DNA of 64,000 bases, taken from NCBI GenBank assembly GCA_934463035.1, contig CAKSIG010000003.1:1-64000 (forward strand), given 5' to 3'. Made by a program: the position numbers and the translations under genes. Under the pieces are notes generated by a model. That model worked only from the letters and a program-made list of their open reading frames with translations, did no database searches and was not told where the DNA came from. This DNA is from an uncultured Eubacteriales bacterium (GTDB taxonomy: Bacteria > Bacillota > Clostridia > Oscillospirales > Acutalibacteraceae). Positions 42,645 to 49,829 of this stretch are shown in pieces; within the stretch, counting starts at the first letter, position 1, and every line of letters begins with the position of its first letter.

Positions 42645-42920
42645 TCACCCCTTTCCCGGCAGCAGAAACTCCGTTGTGATCTGTTTCAGCACTGTGCAAA
42701 TTTCTTTGTCCAGTTCCGGTGAACTCGTTTTGTCCGCAAGCTCGCCCAGCTTTTCAAGGCAAACAAAAAGAGCGTCAGGCGGAATCGCTCTCGGCTCGTA
42801 CCCCAACGCTCTTTGCTTCACATATTCGGTTGTACTCAGCCCACATTTTCGGGCTTTGGCTTGAATTTTTTCTTTATCCTTTTCCGTCACACGGACGGCA
42901 ATACGCATATCTTTCCCCAT
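42645..42920 (-). CDS. MobC-like relaxosome accessory protein
   Basis: A 91-residue protein of the MobC/ribbon-helix-helix type. It starts MGKDMRIAVRVTEKDKEKI, followed by a helix that includes KCGLSTTEYVKQRALGYEP, a hallmark of MobC accessory proteins that bind oriT and help the relaxase melt DNA. The C-terminal half (CLEKLGELADKTSSPELDKEI) is a second helical domain. ATG 42920 has AAGGAGCG. It lies 6 bases before the relaxase and directly downstream of the hairpin-rich oriT candidate, as in many MOBP modules. An in-frame longer reading into the intergenic region is rejected because it has no ribosome site. Confidence 0.87.
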   Translation of the reverse strand: MGKDMRIAVRVTEKDKEKIQAKARKCGLSTTEYVKQRALGYEPRAIPPDALFVCLEKLGELADKTSSPELDKEICTVLKQITTEFLLPGKG

Positions 42921-43215
42921 AGCATCACGCTCCTTTCCTTGTGGGGATTGGGGGCTGCGCCCCCAAAGAGTCAGCCGATTTCGGCTGTGATTGGGACTTT
43001 TGTGGCACACAAAGTCCCTGCTTGCTATACCGTAAGACACACCCCGCAGAGCATAAAAAAAGCGGCTGTCAGATACCGAGATTTCAGCGTATTTCTGCGC
43101 TGCCCAATACCGAAAGCCGCTTTTTGTCCACTTTGGGTGTATCTTGTCTTTGAGCCAAAGTGGCGCTGATTCGGCTGCCAATACTGCGATTTGAGCCACA
43201 TATCGGCGTTTTGGC
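42921..43215. other. Hairpin-rich intergenic region, candidate oriT and/or parC
   Basis: This 295-base gap between parR and mobC has no supported gene. It contains several inverted repeats: TTGGGGGC/GCCCCCAA with a 3-base loop (42948-42966), CAGCCG/CGGCTG (42972-42987), an 11-bp stem with one bulge around 42993-43018, AAAAAGCGGCT/AGCCGCTTTTT (43057-43067 with 43115-43125), and CCACTTTGG/CCAAAGTGG (43128-43136 with 43155-43163). Position next to mobC-mobA suits oriT; position next to parR suits a ParR-binding centromere. The nick site cannot be named. Confidence 0.5.
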
Positions 43216-43530
43216 TCAGCCGAACATTTCAAGGTCATCCAGCACACTCTTTTCGTTTTCGGCCTGTTGTTCCTCGGTCAGTTCCGGCTGTGTCTGCTCA
43301 AAAACAGGAGATGCCGCAACAAACGACACCTCCTGCAGCTCCTCCCGTATGACCTGCCGAATATCATCCAGCAAAACCCCATTTGTGGATGTCTGCCGCT
43401 GAATTTCATTTAAAACTGCCGTTACAATAAAAGCGTTGCGGGATTTGTCAAGCGCCTGTAAATACTGTGTGGCGTTTGACTCCGTTGGCTTGCCCAAATC
43501 AAACCGCACATTGATCCGATACTTGCTCAT
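43216..43530 (-). CDS. ParR-like partition adaptor
   Basis: A 104-residue small protein encoded directly after the actin-like ParM gene, overlapping it by 4 bp (ATGA). The N-terminal half (SKYRINVRFDLGKPTESNATQYLQ) is compatible with a ribbon-helix-helix DNA-binding fold, and RNAFIVTAVLNEIQ with its helices. The C-terminal third is acidic (TQPELTEEQQAENEKSVLDDLEMFG), as expected for the ParM-contacting tail of ParR proteins. In type II partition systems ParR bound to parC caps ParM filaments. The centromere would be expected next to the operon, possibly in the 42921-43215 region. The assignment depends mainly on layout. Confidence 0.75.
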   Translation of the reverse strand: MSKYRINVRFDLGKPTESNATQYLQALDKSRNAFIVTAVLNEIQRQTSTNGVLLDDIRQVIREELQEVSFVAASPVFEQTQPELTEEQQAENEKSVLDDLEMFG

Positions 43531-44450
43531 CCCTTTGCCTCGGCTTTCATCTGTGCCTCTGCCAGATACTCATATCCCTTTGCGGCAGCGCAGATGTCCT
43601 CAACGAATTTCACCCGGTCGGCGCTGAACTTATAAAAGTTCTTTACAAGGCAACCGCCGCCACCGATCACATACAAGGTCATCGTATTCTCGTCATAGCC
43701 GTGCTCACGAAGTCTGCGGAAGATGTCCCGCACATACTCAGCGGCGACGCTCTTAATGATTTTCAGATCAGCAGGCGCAATGTTTGCCGTGCCGGTGATC
43801 AGCACTTCGTCGATGATGGCGTCGTTGATCTCCCGCTGTGTTTTCTGCATAAATGCCTCACGGACAGCAAGGGTACACTGGTATGTCCCGAATTTCTCGG
43901 TGAACATTTTGCCCTGCTGCGGCTTGCCGTTGATCATATACAGGGTGTTCATTGTGCCGTTGCCGATGTCGGCAATCAGGTTAACGCCTTTCAGGGTGGT
44001 AGCGAAGCTGGCAATAGCGGCGTACCCCTGCGGATAGATACGCACATCGTCAATATAGAGGTGGTAATCTGCCTTTTTGTAGGTGAACGCCACCTCGTCA
44101 TTTTTCGTCAGATACGCCTTAAAATCTGCCTTTTGTCCGCTTGTCCAAGTCAGTGGCAAACCGGCGGCAATCACAATATGCGCCTCGGTAAGATTTTCGG
44201 CTTTCAGTTCCTTGGCGATCGCCGCAAGGGTCAGCACATAGTAGTCCTCGTCCTTGATCTTGTCCGGCGCAAACTCCTTGTGTCCCTCGCCGATGAGATA
44301 ATACCTACCGCCATAAACCAGCATATCAGCTGTAAACAGCGGTTCGTGCTCATAGGCAGTAATGCCTGTCGGAAAACAGTAATTAGCCGTTTTCATATTT
44401 CCGTAACCGTGGTCAATGCCGATGATTTTTGTGTTGTCGATCGTTTTCAT
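43527..44450 (-). CDS. parM: ParM/StbA-family actin-like ATPase
   Basis: Actin-fold ATPase of 307 residues that would form filaments to segregate the excised element, or influence its stability. Phosphate 1 motif is IIGIDHGYGNMKT (about 9-21), phosphate 2 is NLIADIGNGTMNTLY (about 157-171), and the adenosine motif is LYVIGGGGCLVKNF (about 265-278). The FPTGITAYE and YLIGEGHKEF segments resemble ParM/Alp proteins of Gram-positive plasmids. The start is ATG 44450 with AAAGGG upstream; an in-frame start 33 bases earlier lacks a site. It is paired with ParR. A filament-forming partition system in an integrated element suggests an extrachromosomal stage. Confidence 0.9.
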   Translation of the reverse strand: MKTIDNTKIIGIDHGYGNMKTANYCFPTGITAYEHEPLFTADMLVYGGRYYLIGEGHKEFAPDKIKDEDYYVLTLAAIAKELKAENLTEAHIVIAAGLPLTWTSGQKADFKAYLTKNDEVAFTYKKADYHLYIDDVRIYPQGYAAIASFATTLKGVNLIADIGNGTMNTLYMINGKPQQGKMFTEKFGTYQCTLAVREAFMQKTQREINDAIIDEVLITGTANIAPADLKIIKSVAAEYVRDIFRRLREHGYDENTMTLYVIGGGGCLVKNFYKFSADRVKFVEDICAAAKGYEYLAEAQMKAEAKG

Positions 44451-44512
44451 AGTAAGCCCTTTCCTGCGCATAGCGCATTTCAAAATATTTCGGACAACTC
44501 TTTTTCGGGCGG

Positions 44513-44743
44513 TTATCCATTGATCCCGTTTTGCCGTAAGATTTCTGTGTACAGCTCCTTTTCAGCCGGTAATACCGCTTTCAGAAAATAGTTGCAGTAA
44601 ATACCGTACCGAGAAATAAGCTGCACGCATTTCGTTTCTTCGCCGTCGTCCAGCAGCAGACAATTTCCCTTATAGCAATTACAGCAAGCTTTGCGTACAA
44701 GGGCGTTGATTTTTGCCCGCTGCTTTGGCGTGATTTTGAGCAT
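44513..44743 (-). CDS. Cysteine-rich VLP-domain protein
   Basis: A 76-residue protein matching the Cys-rich VLP family of Firmicutes mobile elements. It starts with a basic helical segment (ITPKQRAKINALVRKAC), followed by CCNCYKGNCLLLDDGE, TKCVQLISRYGIYCNYF and the VLP tripeptide in KAVLPAEKELYTEI that gives the family its name. Six Cys residues suggest metal binding. No function is established. ATG 44743 has AAGGAGG upstream. It heads the minus-strand module (VLP, parM, parR, mobC, mobA, parB, tnpW, recombinase) and diverges from the polymerase-like operon. Confidence 0.82.
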   Translation of the reverse strand: MLKITPKQRAKINALVRKACCNCYKGNCLLLDDGEETKCVQLISRYGIYCNYFLKAVLPAEKELYTEILRQNGING

Positions 44744-44769
44744 AGACCTTTCCTCCTTTTCCTTGTCAA

Positions 44770-44829
44770 TTTGATAACCGTATTTGTCCCACGCAGCTCA
44801 TAATTGTGGGGGCAGTTATCAAATAACTG
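44770..44829. promoter_or_regulatory. Inverted repeats in the divergent control region
   Basis: TTTGATAAC (44770-44778) is the exact inverted complement of GTTATCAAA (44815-44823). An overlapping palindrome CAGTTAT-CAA-ATAACTG (44813-44829) ends 5 bases before the -35 box of the polymerase promoter. The layout suits a regulator that controls both directions, possibly by looping. Confidence 0.5.
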
Positions 44830-44834
44830 TGACA

Positions 44835-44863
44835 TTGAAAACTCAGAAAAACTGTGGTATAAT
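44835..44863 (+). promoter_or_regulatory. Strong promoter of the polymerase-like operon
   Basis: TTGAAA (44835-44840), 17-base spacer, TATAAT (44858-44863), with TGG upstream as an extended -10. It starts transcription about 25 bases before the ribosome site GGGGGAA. Confidence 0.85.
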
Positions 44864-44893
44864 AGTGCCAAGCTTTCTGTGGGGGAACGGCAT

Positions 44894-47800
44894 ATGAAAT
44901 GCAAAAAATATATCATACCGGAAATAGCGGCGCAAAGTATCATTTCCGCCGCTATTCCAAAGGACAGCGGCTATAGCTTTTATCTTGACGCTTCCGATAT
45001 AACCAAGGAATATTTAGTTGAAAACACGCAGCAGGACGATTGCCCGATCTTTTATCAGGCAATGCTCGTTATCGGAGAAAACCCTGACAAATCAGAGTGG
45101 GTATCCGATAAACTGAAGGATGTATTCGTCTATATTGATTTCTCCGGTGTGTTTGACCGCAAGCCCGTAGGCAGAGTATCAGAACATCAAAAGATTGCCG
45201 AGTATATGTTTCGTCCGGATGGCATCACTCTCAATTTTGGCAAAGAGGACAACCGATATATTGCCTTTGAGCGTTCGGCGTCTATGAGCCGTGAAAATCG
45301 TCTGTCTTTTATTCGGGCGGATGTCTATGAGCCGTTGCGGGAGCGTATGATGCTCGGGCTGCATATCGGTTTGTGTCAGCTCAGCAAGCTGTATGCGTAT
45401 AACGCGCTGCTTTTCACAAGCGGAGCGCGTTATAACGATGATACTATTTTCAGCAATAAAAAAATTATCGTTATAAAGAACCCAAAATCGATCATTAAAA
45501 ATGTTCCTATTGTCACCGTATGCAGTAATGACAGTACCGGAGCCTTGCGTAAATACACAAGAGTTGAAAAAGTTACGGATATCCGCATAACGGAGTTTGA
45601 CGGAGAAGGCTTTGTTTCTCCAAGGTTGGCGGATCGTCTGGATGCAGAGCATAATTCTTTTCAGATTCGGATGCCTTACATTAAGGGCGTTGTGCATCGG
45701 GTGGATTTTGTCGCACTGCTTTCCGAATTAGATGTTCCCTATATCGTGGATATGTGGGGTAAAAAGCACAGCCCCGCCGAGGTGGATATAATTCTGACCG
45801 AGAGTATGTTCAAAGGGCTTGGATGGATGAACGAAAACGGACTTTCTTGGGCGGAATATCTTGAACGGTGCAATAAGTACCGTCACGCGCTTTATATATC
45901 CGGTAAAGATAAGACCGAACCGCAAAATACAACGGAACTGAACTATCAGTTTCTGAATACGCTGTCAATGACCGATGATGAGTTTCGCCCAAAGGATCTT
46001 CCGCTCGGCTGGAAAAGCTCGCCGGAATATGATCGACGGCATTGGATCACCAAAACGACCGAAACGGAATATTACCGTCTTGTTGCCGACCACGAAGCCC
46101 GCCGCAAATATTTTACCGACGAACTACGAGAAAAGGAATCGCTAAGCAGCCGACGGAAACAGCGGGCAGAACTGCTTACAAAAAATGCTCTTTTTATTGA
46201 CGAGCCTATCTATGCCGGAGAACTGAAAGACCGAGCTGAAAATCTGCTTGCCAAATATGCTGTGGGTAAGCTCTCGGTCGTAGGGGATAACCGTTATTTA
46301 TCCGACGATCTGCTGCGTCTTATTGCCTGTATGGTCAGGGACGCCGTCGGAGAAGGTGCGTCCTATCGCCGTCTTGAACGGGAATTTATCGAAGATCACT
46401 TTATTTATGCGCCTCAACCAAGCTATGAAACGGGGGAATATTACACCGTGCTGCGCAGTCCGCATATTGCGCGTAACGAGGAAGTCCTTGTAAAACCGAT
46501 GGCGGCAGGCGGGCTGCGGGAGAAATACTTTTCTCATCTGAATTATGTAATTATGGTGGATTCCCGTTCCCTGATCCCCGAAAGATTGGGCGGTGCAGAT
46601 TTTGACGGCGATATGGTAAAAACCATTGCCGATCCGCTTATCAATCGCTGTGTTATGCGCAGCAGTACGGAATTGCCGCTTCTCAAAATCCCCACCGAAC
46701 AGCCGCTTATGGCGGATGCCAACGACTGGCATGAGCGCTTTGCTACGGTCAGAAACACCTTTTCCTCCCGTGTGGGTCAGATCAGCAATGCTGCACTTGG
46801 CAGAGGCATTGTAGCCTATGACGAAAATACCGCCGACGAGGCTAAAGAACGCTGCTTTCACGAGGTGGAGACACTTGCCATATTAACGGGGCTGGAGATC
46901 GACTCGGCAAAAAGCGGCGTAAAGCCCGATCTGTCAGAGTATACGGAAAAGAAAACCGCTCGCCGCAGTATTTTTCTGCGCTATAAGGCGATTGCGGGCA
47001 GCGGCGAGGAGCACCGGTGGTATGAGCCGTCCAAAAACGCCCGCCTGAAAAAATTCTTTGAAAGCATAGATTGGAGCGATGTCAGCTCTAATTTAGAAAG
47101 GCTTCCGTATTTGGCATACAGGCTGAGGTGTGATACCGAAGCGGTCACGGTCACTCCTGTGTCGGAAAATCAAATGTTTCTGTTTGCCCAAGCGCCGAAT
47201 TGGAAGGAGCATATTGATCCCGCAATGCTTGCCCGCGTTGCAGAGCTGATTGCCGATTACGAAACTGCCTTGAATCGTGTGCGGTATGTTCGGCATATTT
47301 CCACCGATATGAAGCGTAAGGGGGATATTTACCGTATTCTTTTTGCTCGCGGTCAGGAAAAAGAGTATGCCGTAGATGAGCTGTATTCTGCATTTGAAGG
47401 GATGCTTCCGCAGCAGATACGAAAAGCGCGGCTTGCGCTGAGCGAAACCGACTGGCATTTTGTTCCGCCGAAAGAACGCCTGAATGTGCTCGGCTCTCTT
47501 ATCGGCGGTATGCGGGTATATGCATATGCAGATGTGTTCTGCGATTTCCGTTGCGGTGGGTACCGTATAGTGGGTGATATTATTTGCGACTTTGACGATA
47601 TGTTCCGCAAAATAGGAATACAAAAGAATTTCTCAAAGCAAAAGGGTGACAGCAGAACGCTGCGGACATTGCTGTCGGGTGTGACCGCTGCATCGGACTA
47701 TAAAGAGCAGATTATCCGCAACTGCCTGAGTATTATCCGTCCTATCGACGGGAAAAACTGCCTTGACTATGCTGAAGTCATAGAATGTGCGGTTGCTCTC

Positions 47801-47917
47801 GGCAAACGGCAATTCATTCTTGAAGTGCTGCCGTTTGCGGTATCTGAGCAAACAATAGACCGCAGCCATATATATGACCGGAACAAACCGCAGAAGAAAC
47901 GGAGACTGTGGCGATGA
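44894..47917 (+). CDS. RNA-dependent RNA polymerase/YonO-like two-barrel polymerase homologue
   Basis: A 1007-residue protein with both signature segments of the single-chain two-barrel polymerases (eukaryotic RDR/QDE-1 and phage YonO). The first barrel region has ITEFDGEGFVSPRLADRL (DGEG at 236-239) and SFQIRMPYIKGVV (Gln257, Lys264), matching the family DG-G and QIR-G-KG pattern. The second has TVLRSPHIARNEEVLV (520-533) and GGADFDGDMV, whose Asp569, Asp571 and Asp573 fit the metal-binding DxDGD active site. Eukaryotic members copy RNA in silencing; YonO is a DNA-dependent RNA polymerase, so the template here is undecided. ATG 44894 follows GGGGGAA. It overlaps the next gene by 4 bp. Confidence 0.82.
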   Translation: MKCKKYIIPEIAAQSIISAAIPKDSGYSFYLDASDITKEYLVENTQQDDCPIFYQAMLVIGENPDKSEWVSDKLKDVFVYIDFSGVFDRKPVGRVSEHQKIAEYMFRPDGITLNFGKEDNRYIAFERSASMSRENRLSFIRADVYEPLRERMMLGLHIGLCQLSKLYAYNALLFTSGARYNDDTIFSNKKIIVIKNPKSIIKNVPIVTVCSNDSTGALRKYTRVEKVTDIRITEFDGEGFVSPRLADRLDAEHNSFQIRMPYIKGVVHRVDFVALLSELDVPYIVDMWGKKHSPAEVDIILTESMFKGLGWMNENGLSWAEYLERCNKYRHALYISGKDKTEPQNTTELNYQFLNTLSMTDDEFRPKDLPLGWKSSPEYDRRHWITKTTETEYYRLVADHEARRKYFTDELREKESLSSRRKQRAELLTKNALFIDEPIYAGELKDRAENLLAKYAVGKLSVVGDNRYLSDDLLRLIACMVRDAVGEGASYRRLEREFIEDHFIYAPQPSYETGEYYTVLRSPHIARNEEVLVKPMAAGGLREKYFSHLNYVIMVDSRSLIPERLGGADFDGDMVKTIADPLINRCVMRSSTELPLLKIPTEQPLMADANDWHERFATVRNTFSSRVGQISNAALGRGIVAYDENTADEAKERCFHEVETLAILTGLEIDSAKSGVKPDLSEYTEKKTARRSIFLRYKAIAGSGEEHRWYEPSKNARLKKFFESIDWSDVSSNLERLPYLAYRLRCDTEAVTVTPVSENQMFLFAQAPNWKEHIDPAMLARVAELIADYETALNRVRYVRHISTDMKRKGDIYRILFARGQEKEYAVDELYSAFEGMLPQQIRKARLALSETDWHFVPPKERLNVLGSLIGGMRVYAYADVFCDFRCGGYRIVGDIICDFDDMFRKIGIQKNFSKQKGDSRTLRTLLSGVTAASDYKEQIIRNCLSIIRPIDGKNCLDYAEVIECAVALGKRQFILEVLPFAVSEQTIDRSHIYDRNKPQKKRRLWR

Positions 47918-48753
47918 CAAACGAGTGGTTGGAATTTAAGGCATATACCGAAAAACCGAAATATTCCGCCGTAAACAAGCACGATCTTTCCTACCTCGGC
48001 AGGTTTTTCTATAAGACCGTGACCGACTTTGAAGGCTTCGGCAGAATACTGACGGTTTTGGCAAGGGGATATATTTTTCACGATAAAAACGGCGGTTTGC
48101 TTGCCGACGATCCATACGCCCGTGTTGACTATGCACGAAGTGCGCTCTTTGCTTGGTGCAGTATCCCGGACAAGAATGAGTCAGCCCCTTTTGTGAACTT
48201 CGGAGGGCTTGCCGATAGGTTTCCCGAGCTTGTAAACAGCAATGGCGAGGGATGGTATTACAGGCATATTCAAAATGTTATTCGGTTTGTAAAAAAGCAT
48301 CCCGATGCCGTCAGCGCAACCGCAAAAAACACCGTTGCGGGAATCAGCAAAGGCTTTAAGGCGGAATGGAAAAAGAAAGTCCGGCAACTGCAAGTACCGA
48401 TATTTGCGCTGAATACCAAAGCGGCGTGGGCGCTGCGCTTTGATGACATTCTTGCCGATGCGCTGGAGCTTGGCGCGCTTAGAACGGAGGTATATGTTTT
48501 GCCGCAGCCAAAATATGACGCATTGAAAAGCCTTGACTTGAACACCGTTCCTTTAGAAGTAGTCTGCGATACGGTTGCCTACTATGAAGCAAATAAAAGT
48601 AATGATAGTGAGTGGGTGGTACTGCCCGTTGCAAGCTTTGATTGCTATTACAGAAACACAAATTTCAGCAAAAAATGGCTTGCCAAAATCCCCGACGCTG
48701 TACTGACAAGAGAAGTGTGCAGCGGCGTCTGCCGAATAAAAGTCAATATCTGA
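47914..48753 (+). CDS. Unknown protein translationally coupled to the polymerase-like gene
   Basis: A 279-residue soluble protein that I cannot assign to a family. Its ATG overlaps the polymerase stop (ATGA), with GGAGAC upstream; a GTG 6 bases earlier is an alternative. It has no signal peptide or membrane segment. Features are an aromatic-rich first half (DLSYLGRFFYKTVTDFEGFG, ARSALFAWCSIPDK, GEGWYYRHIQNVIRFVKKH), a basic stretch FKAEWKKKVRQLQVP (about 150-165), then an alpha/beta C-terminal half with FDCYYRNTNFSKKWL. Tight coupling predicts a partner in a fixed ratio, for example a template-binding or regulatory subunit. That is inference only. Confidence 0.75.
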   Translation: MTNEWLEFKAYTEKPKYSAVNKHDLSYLGRFFYKTVTDFEGFGRILTVLARGYIFHDKNGGLLADDPYARVDYARSALFAWCSIPDKNESAPFVNFGGLADRFPELVNSNGEGWYYRHIQNVIRFVKKHPDAVSATAKNTVAGISKGFKAEWKKKVRQLQVPIFALNTKAAWALRFDDILADALELGALRTEVYVLPQPKYDALKSLDLNTVPLEVVCDTVAYYEANKSNDSEWVVLPVASFDCYYRNTNFSKKWLAKIPDAVLTREVCSGVCRIKVNI

Positions 48754-48761
48754 AATGCAAA

Positions 48762-48805
48762 AAGCCCCGATGAGTACAGAGATGATCTGAAACTCATCGG
48801 GGCTT
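48762..48805. terminator. Long hairpin after the polymerase-like operon
   Basis: A perfect 14-bp stem (48762-48775 with 48792-48805) around a 16-base loop, followed by GCTTTATAT. The T-run is short, but the A-run before and stem length make a bidirectional terminator likely. Confidence 0.65.
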
Positions 48806-48921
48806 GCTTTATATCCGCACATTCGATTATTACCGCTGTTTTTTCTACAATAAACAGTAACAATTTCTGTTTTCATACTTTTCGGGTAAAATATTAGAAA
48901 AATACTCGGAGGTAAACCAAA

Positions 48922-49764
48922 ATGAAAGGACGAATTATTACGGCAAAAGCGATTGCCGAATTTAAGGAACATCTAATCTTAGAGGAAAGGAGCGAAATAA
49001 CGGTTGAAAAATATATCCGTGATGTAAAAGCGTTTGCATTGTATGCAGAAAACAATGAAATTATAAAAGAAACTGTAATTGTATATAAAAAGCACCTACA
49101 AGAAAATTACGCCGTGCGGAGCGTAAATTCAATGCTTGCAAGCATCAACAGTTTATTTGCTTTTTTAGGCTGGCACGATTTAAGAGTGAAATCCTTAAAA
49201 CTTCAACAGCAAGTATTCTGCCCCGAAGATAAGGAACTGACAAAAGCGGAATACGCACGGCTTTGCAGAACTGCCGAACGCAAACACAACGAAAGGCTTA
49301 ACCTTATTTTGCAGACAATATGCGGAACGGGTATTCGCGTCAGCGAACTACAATATATAACGGTTGAAGCGGTAAAACAGGGCGAGGCGGTTGTAAACTG
49401 CAAAGCAAAAACACGGTCGGTGTTTATCGTAAAGGAATTAAAACAAAAATTGCTCCGCTACGCAGCAGAGCAAAATATTAAAAGCGGTATGATTTTTGTG
49501 ACAAGGACAGGCAAGCCGATAAGCCGAACAAACATCTGGCGGGAAATGAAAGCCTTATGCGCCGAAGCAAATGTAAACCCGCAAAAAGTGTTTCCGCATA
49601 ACCTGCGCCATCTGTTTGCAAGGGTGTTTTACGGAATCGAAAAAGACATTGCCAAACTTGCCGATATTCTCGGCCACAGCAGCATCAACACGACCCGAAT
49701 TTATATTATCTCCACCGGTACGGAACATCGCCAGCGTATGGAGAGTATGCGGCTGATACTATGA
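48922..49764 (+). CDS. Tyrosine recombinase/integrase (XerC/D-like)
   Basis: A 280-residue site-specific recombinase. The N-terminal SAM-like DNA-binding domain (about 1-95) is followed by the catalytic domain. The catalytic residues are in place: Arg139 (GTGIRVSEL), His226 and Arg229 (PHNLRHLFA), His252 (ILGHSSINTT) and nucleophile Tyr261 (RIYI). No excisionase gene is adjacent. The element already carries a serine recombinase, so this second enzyme may act on a nested cassette or on dimer resolution. The ATG follows CGGAGGTAAACC. It lies after the polymerase operon terminator and before the DUF2971 gene; base composition turns AT-rich from here. Confidence 0.92.
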   Translation: MKGRIITAKAIAEFKEHLILEERSEITVEKYIRDVKAFALYAENNEIIKETVIVYKKHLQENYAVRSVNSMLASINSLFAFLGWHDLRVKSLKLQQQVFCPEDKELTKAEYARLCRTAERKHNERLNLILQTICGTGIRVSELQYITVEAVKQGEAVVNCKAKTRSVFIVKELKQKLLRYAAEQNIKSGMIFVTRTGKPISRTNIWREMKALCAEANVNPQKVFPHNLRHLFARVFYGIEKDIAKLADILGHSSINTTRIYIISTGTEHRQRMESMRLIL

Positions 49765-49790
49765 AAAAAGCCACCGAAATCGGCGGCAGA

Positions 49791-49810
49791 AACATAATGG
49801 GGATTATGTT
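49791..49810. repeat. Short perfect hairpin upstream of the DUF2971 gene
   Basis: AACATAAT-GGGG-ATTATGTT, 8-bp arms, directly before the ribosome site of the next gene. A second imperfect inverted repeat (GCCACCGA/TCGGCGGC, about 49770-49786) precedes it. It could be a recombinase site, a terminator remnant or a translational control hairpin. Confidence 0.4.
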
Positions 49811-49829
49811 GTGAGGGGGATTGAAAGTA

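Noticed and set aside
42645..43247. Long version of the MobC reading frame starting in the intergenic region
   Set aside because: The added residues run through the hairpin-rich gap and lack a ribosome site. The start at 42920 has AAGGAGCG and gives a normal MobC.
47093..47623. Minus-strand open frame opposite the polymerase-like gene
   Set aside because: It is fully antisense to a strongly supported gene and has no family features.
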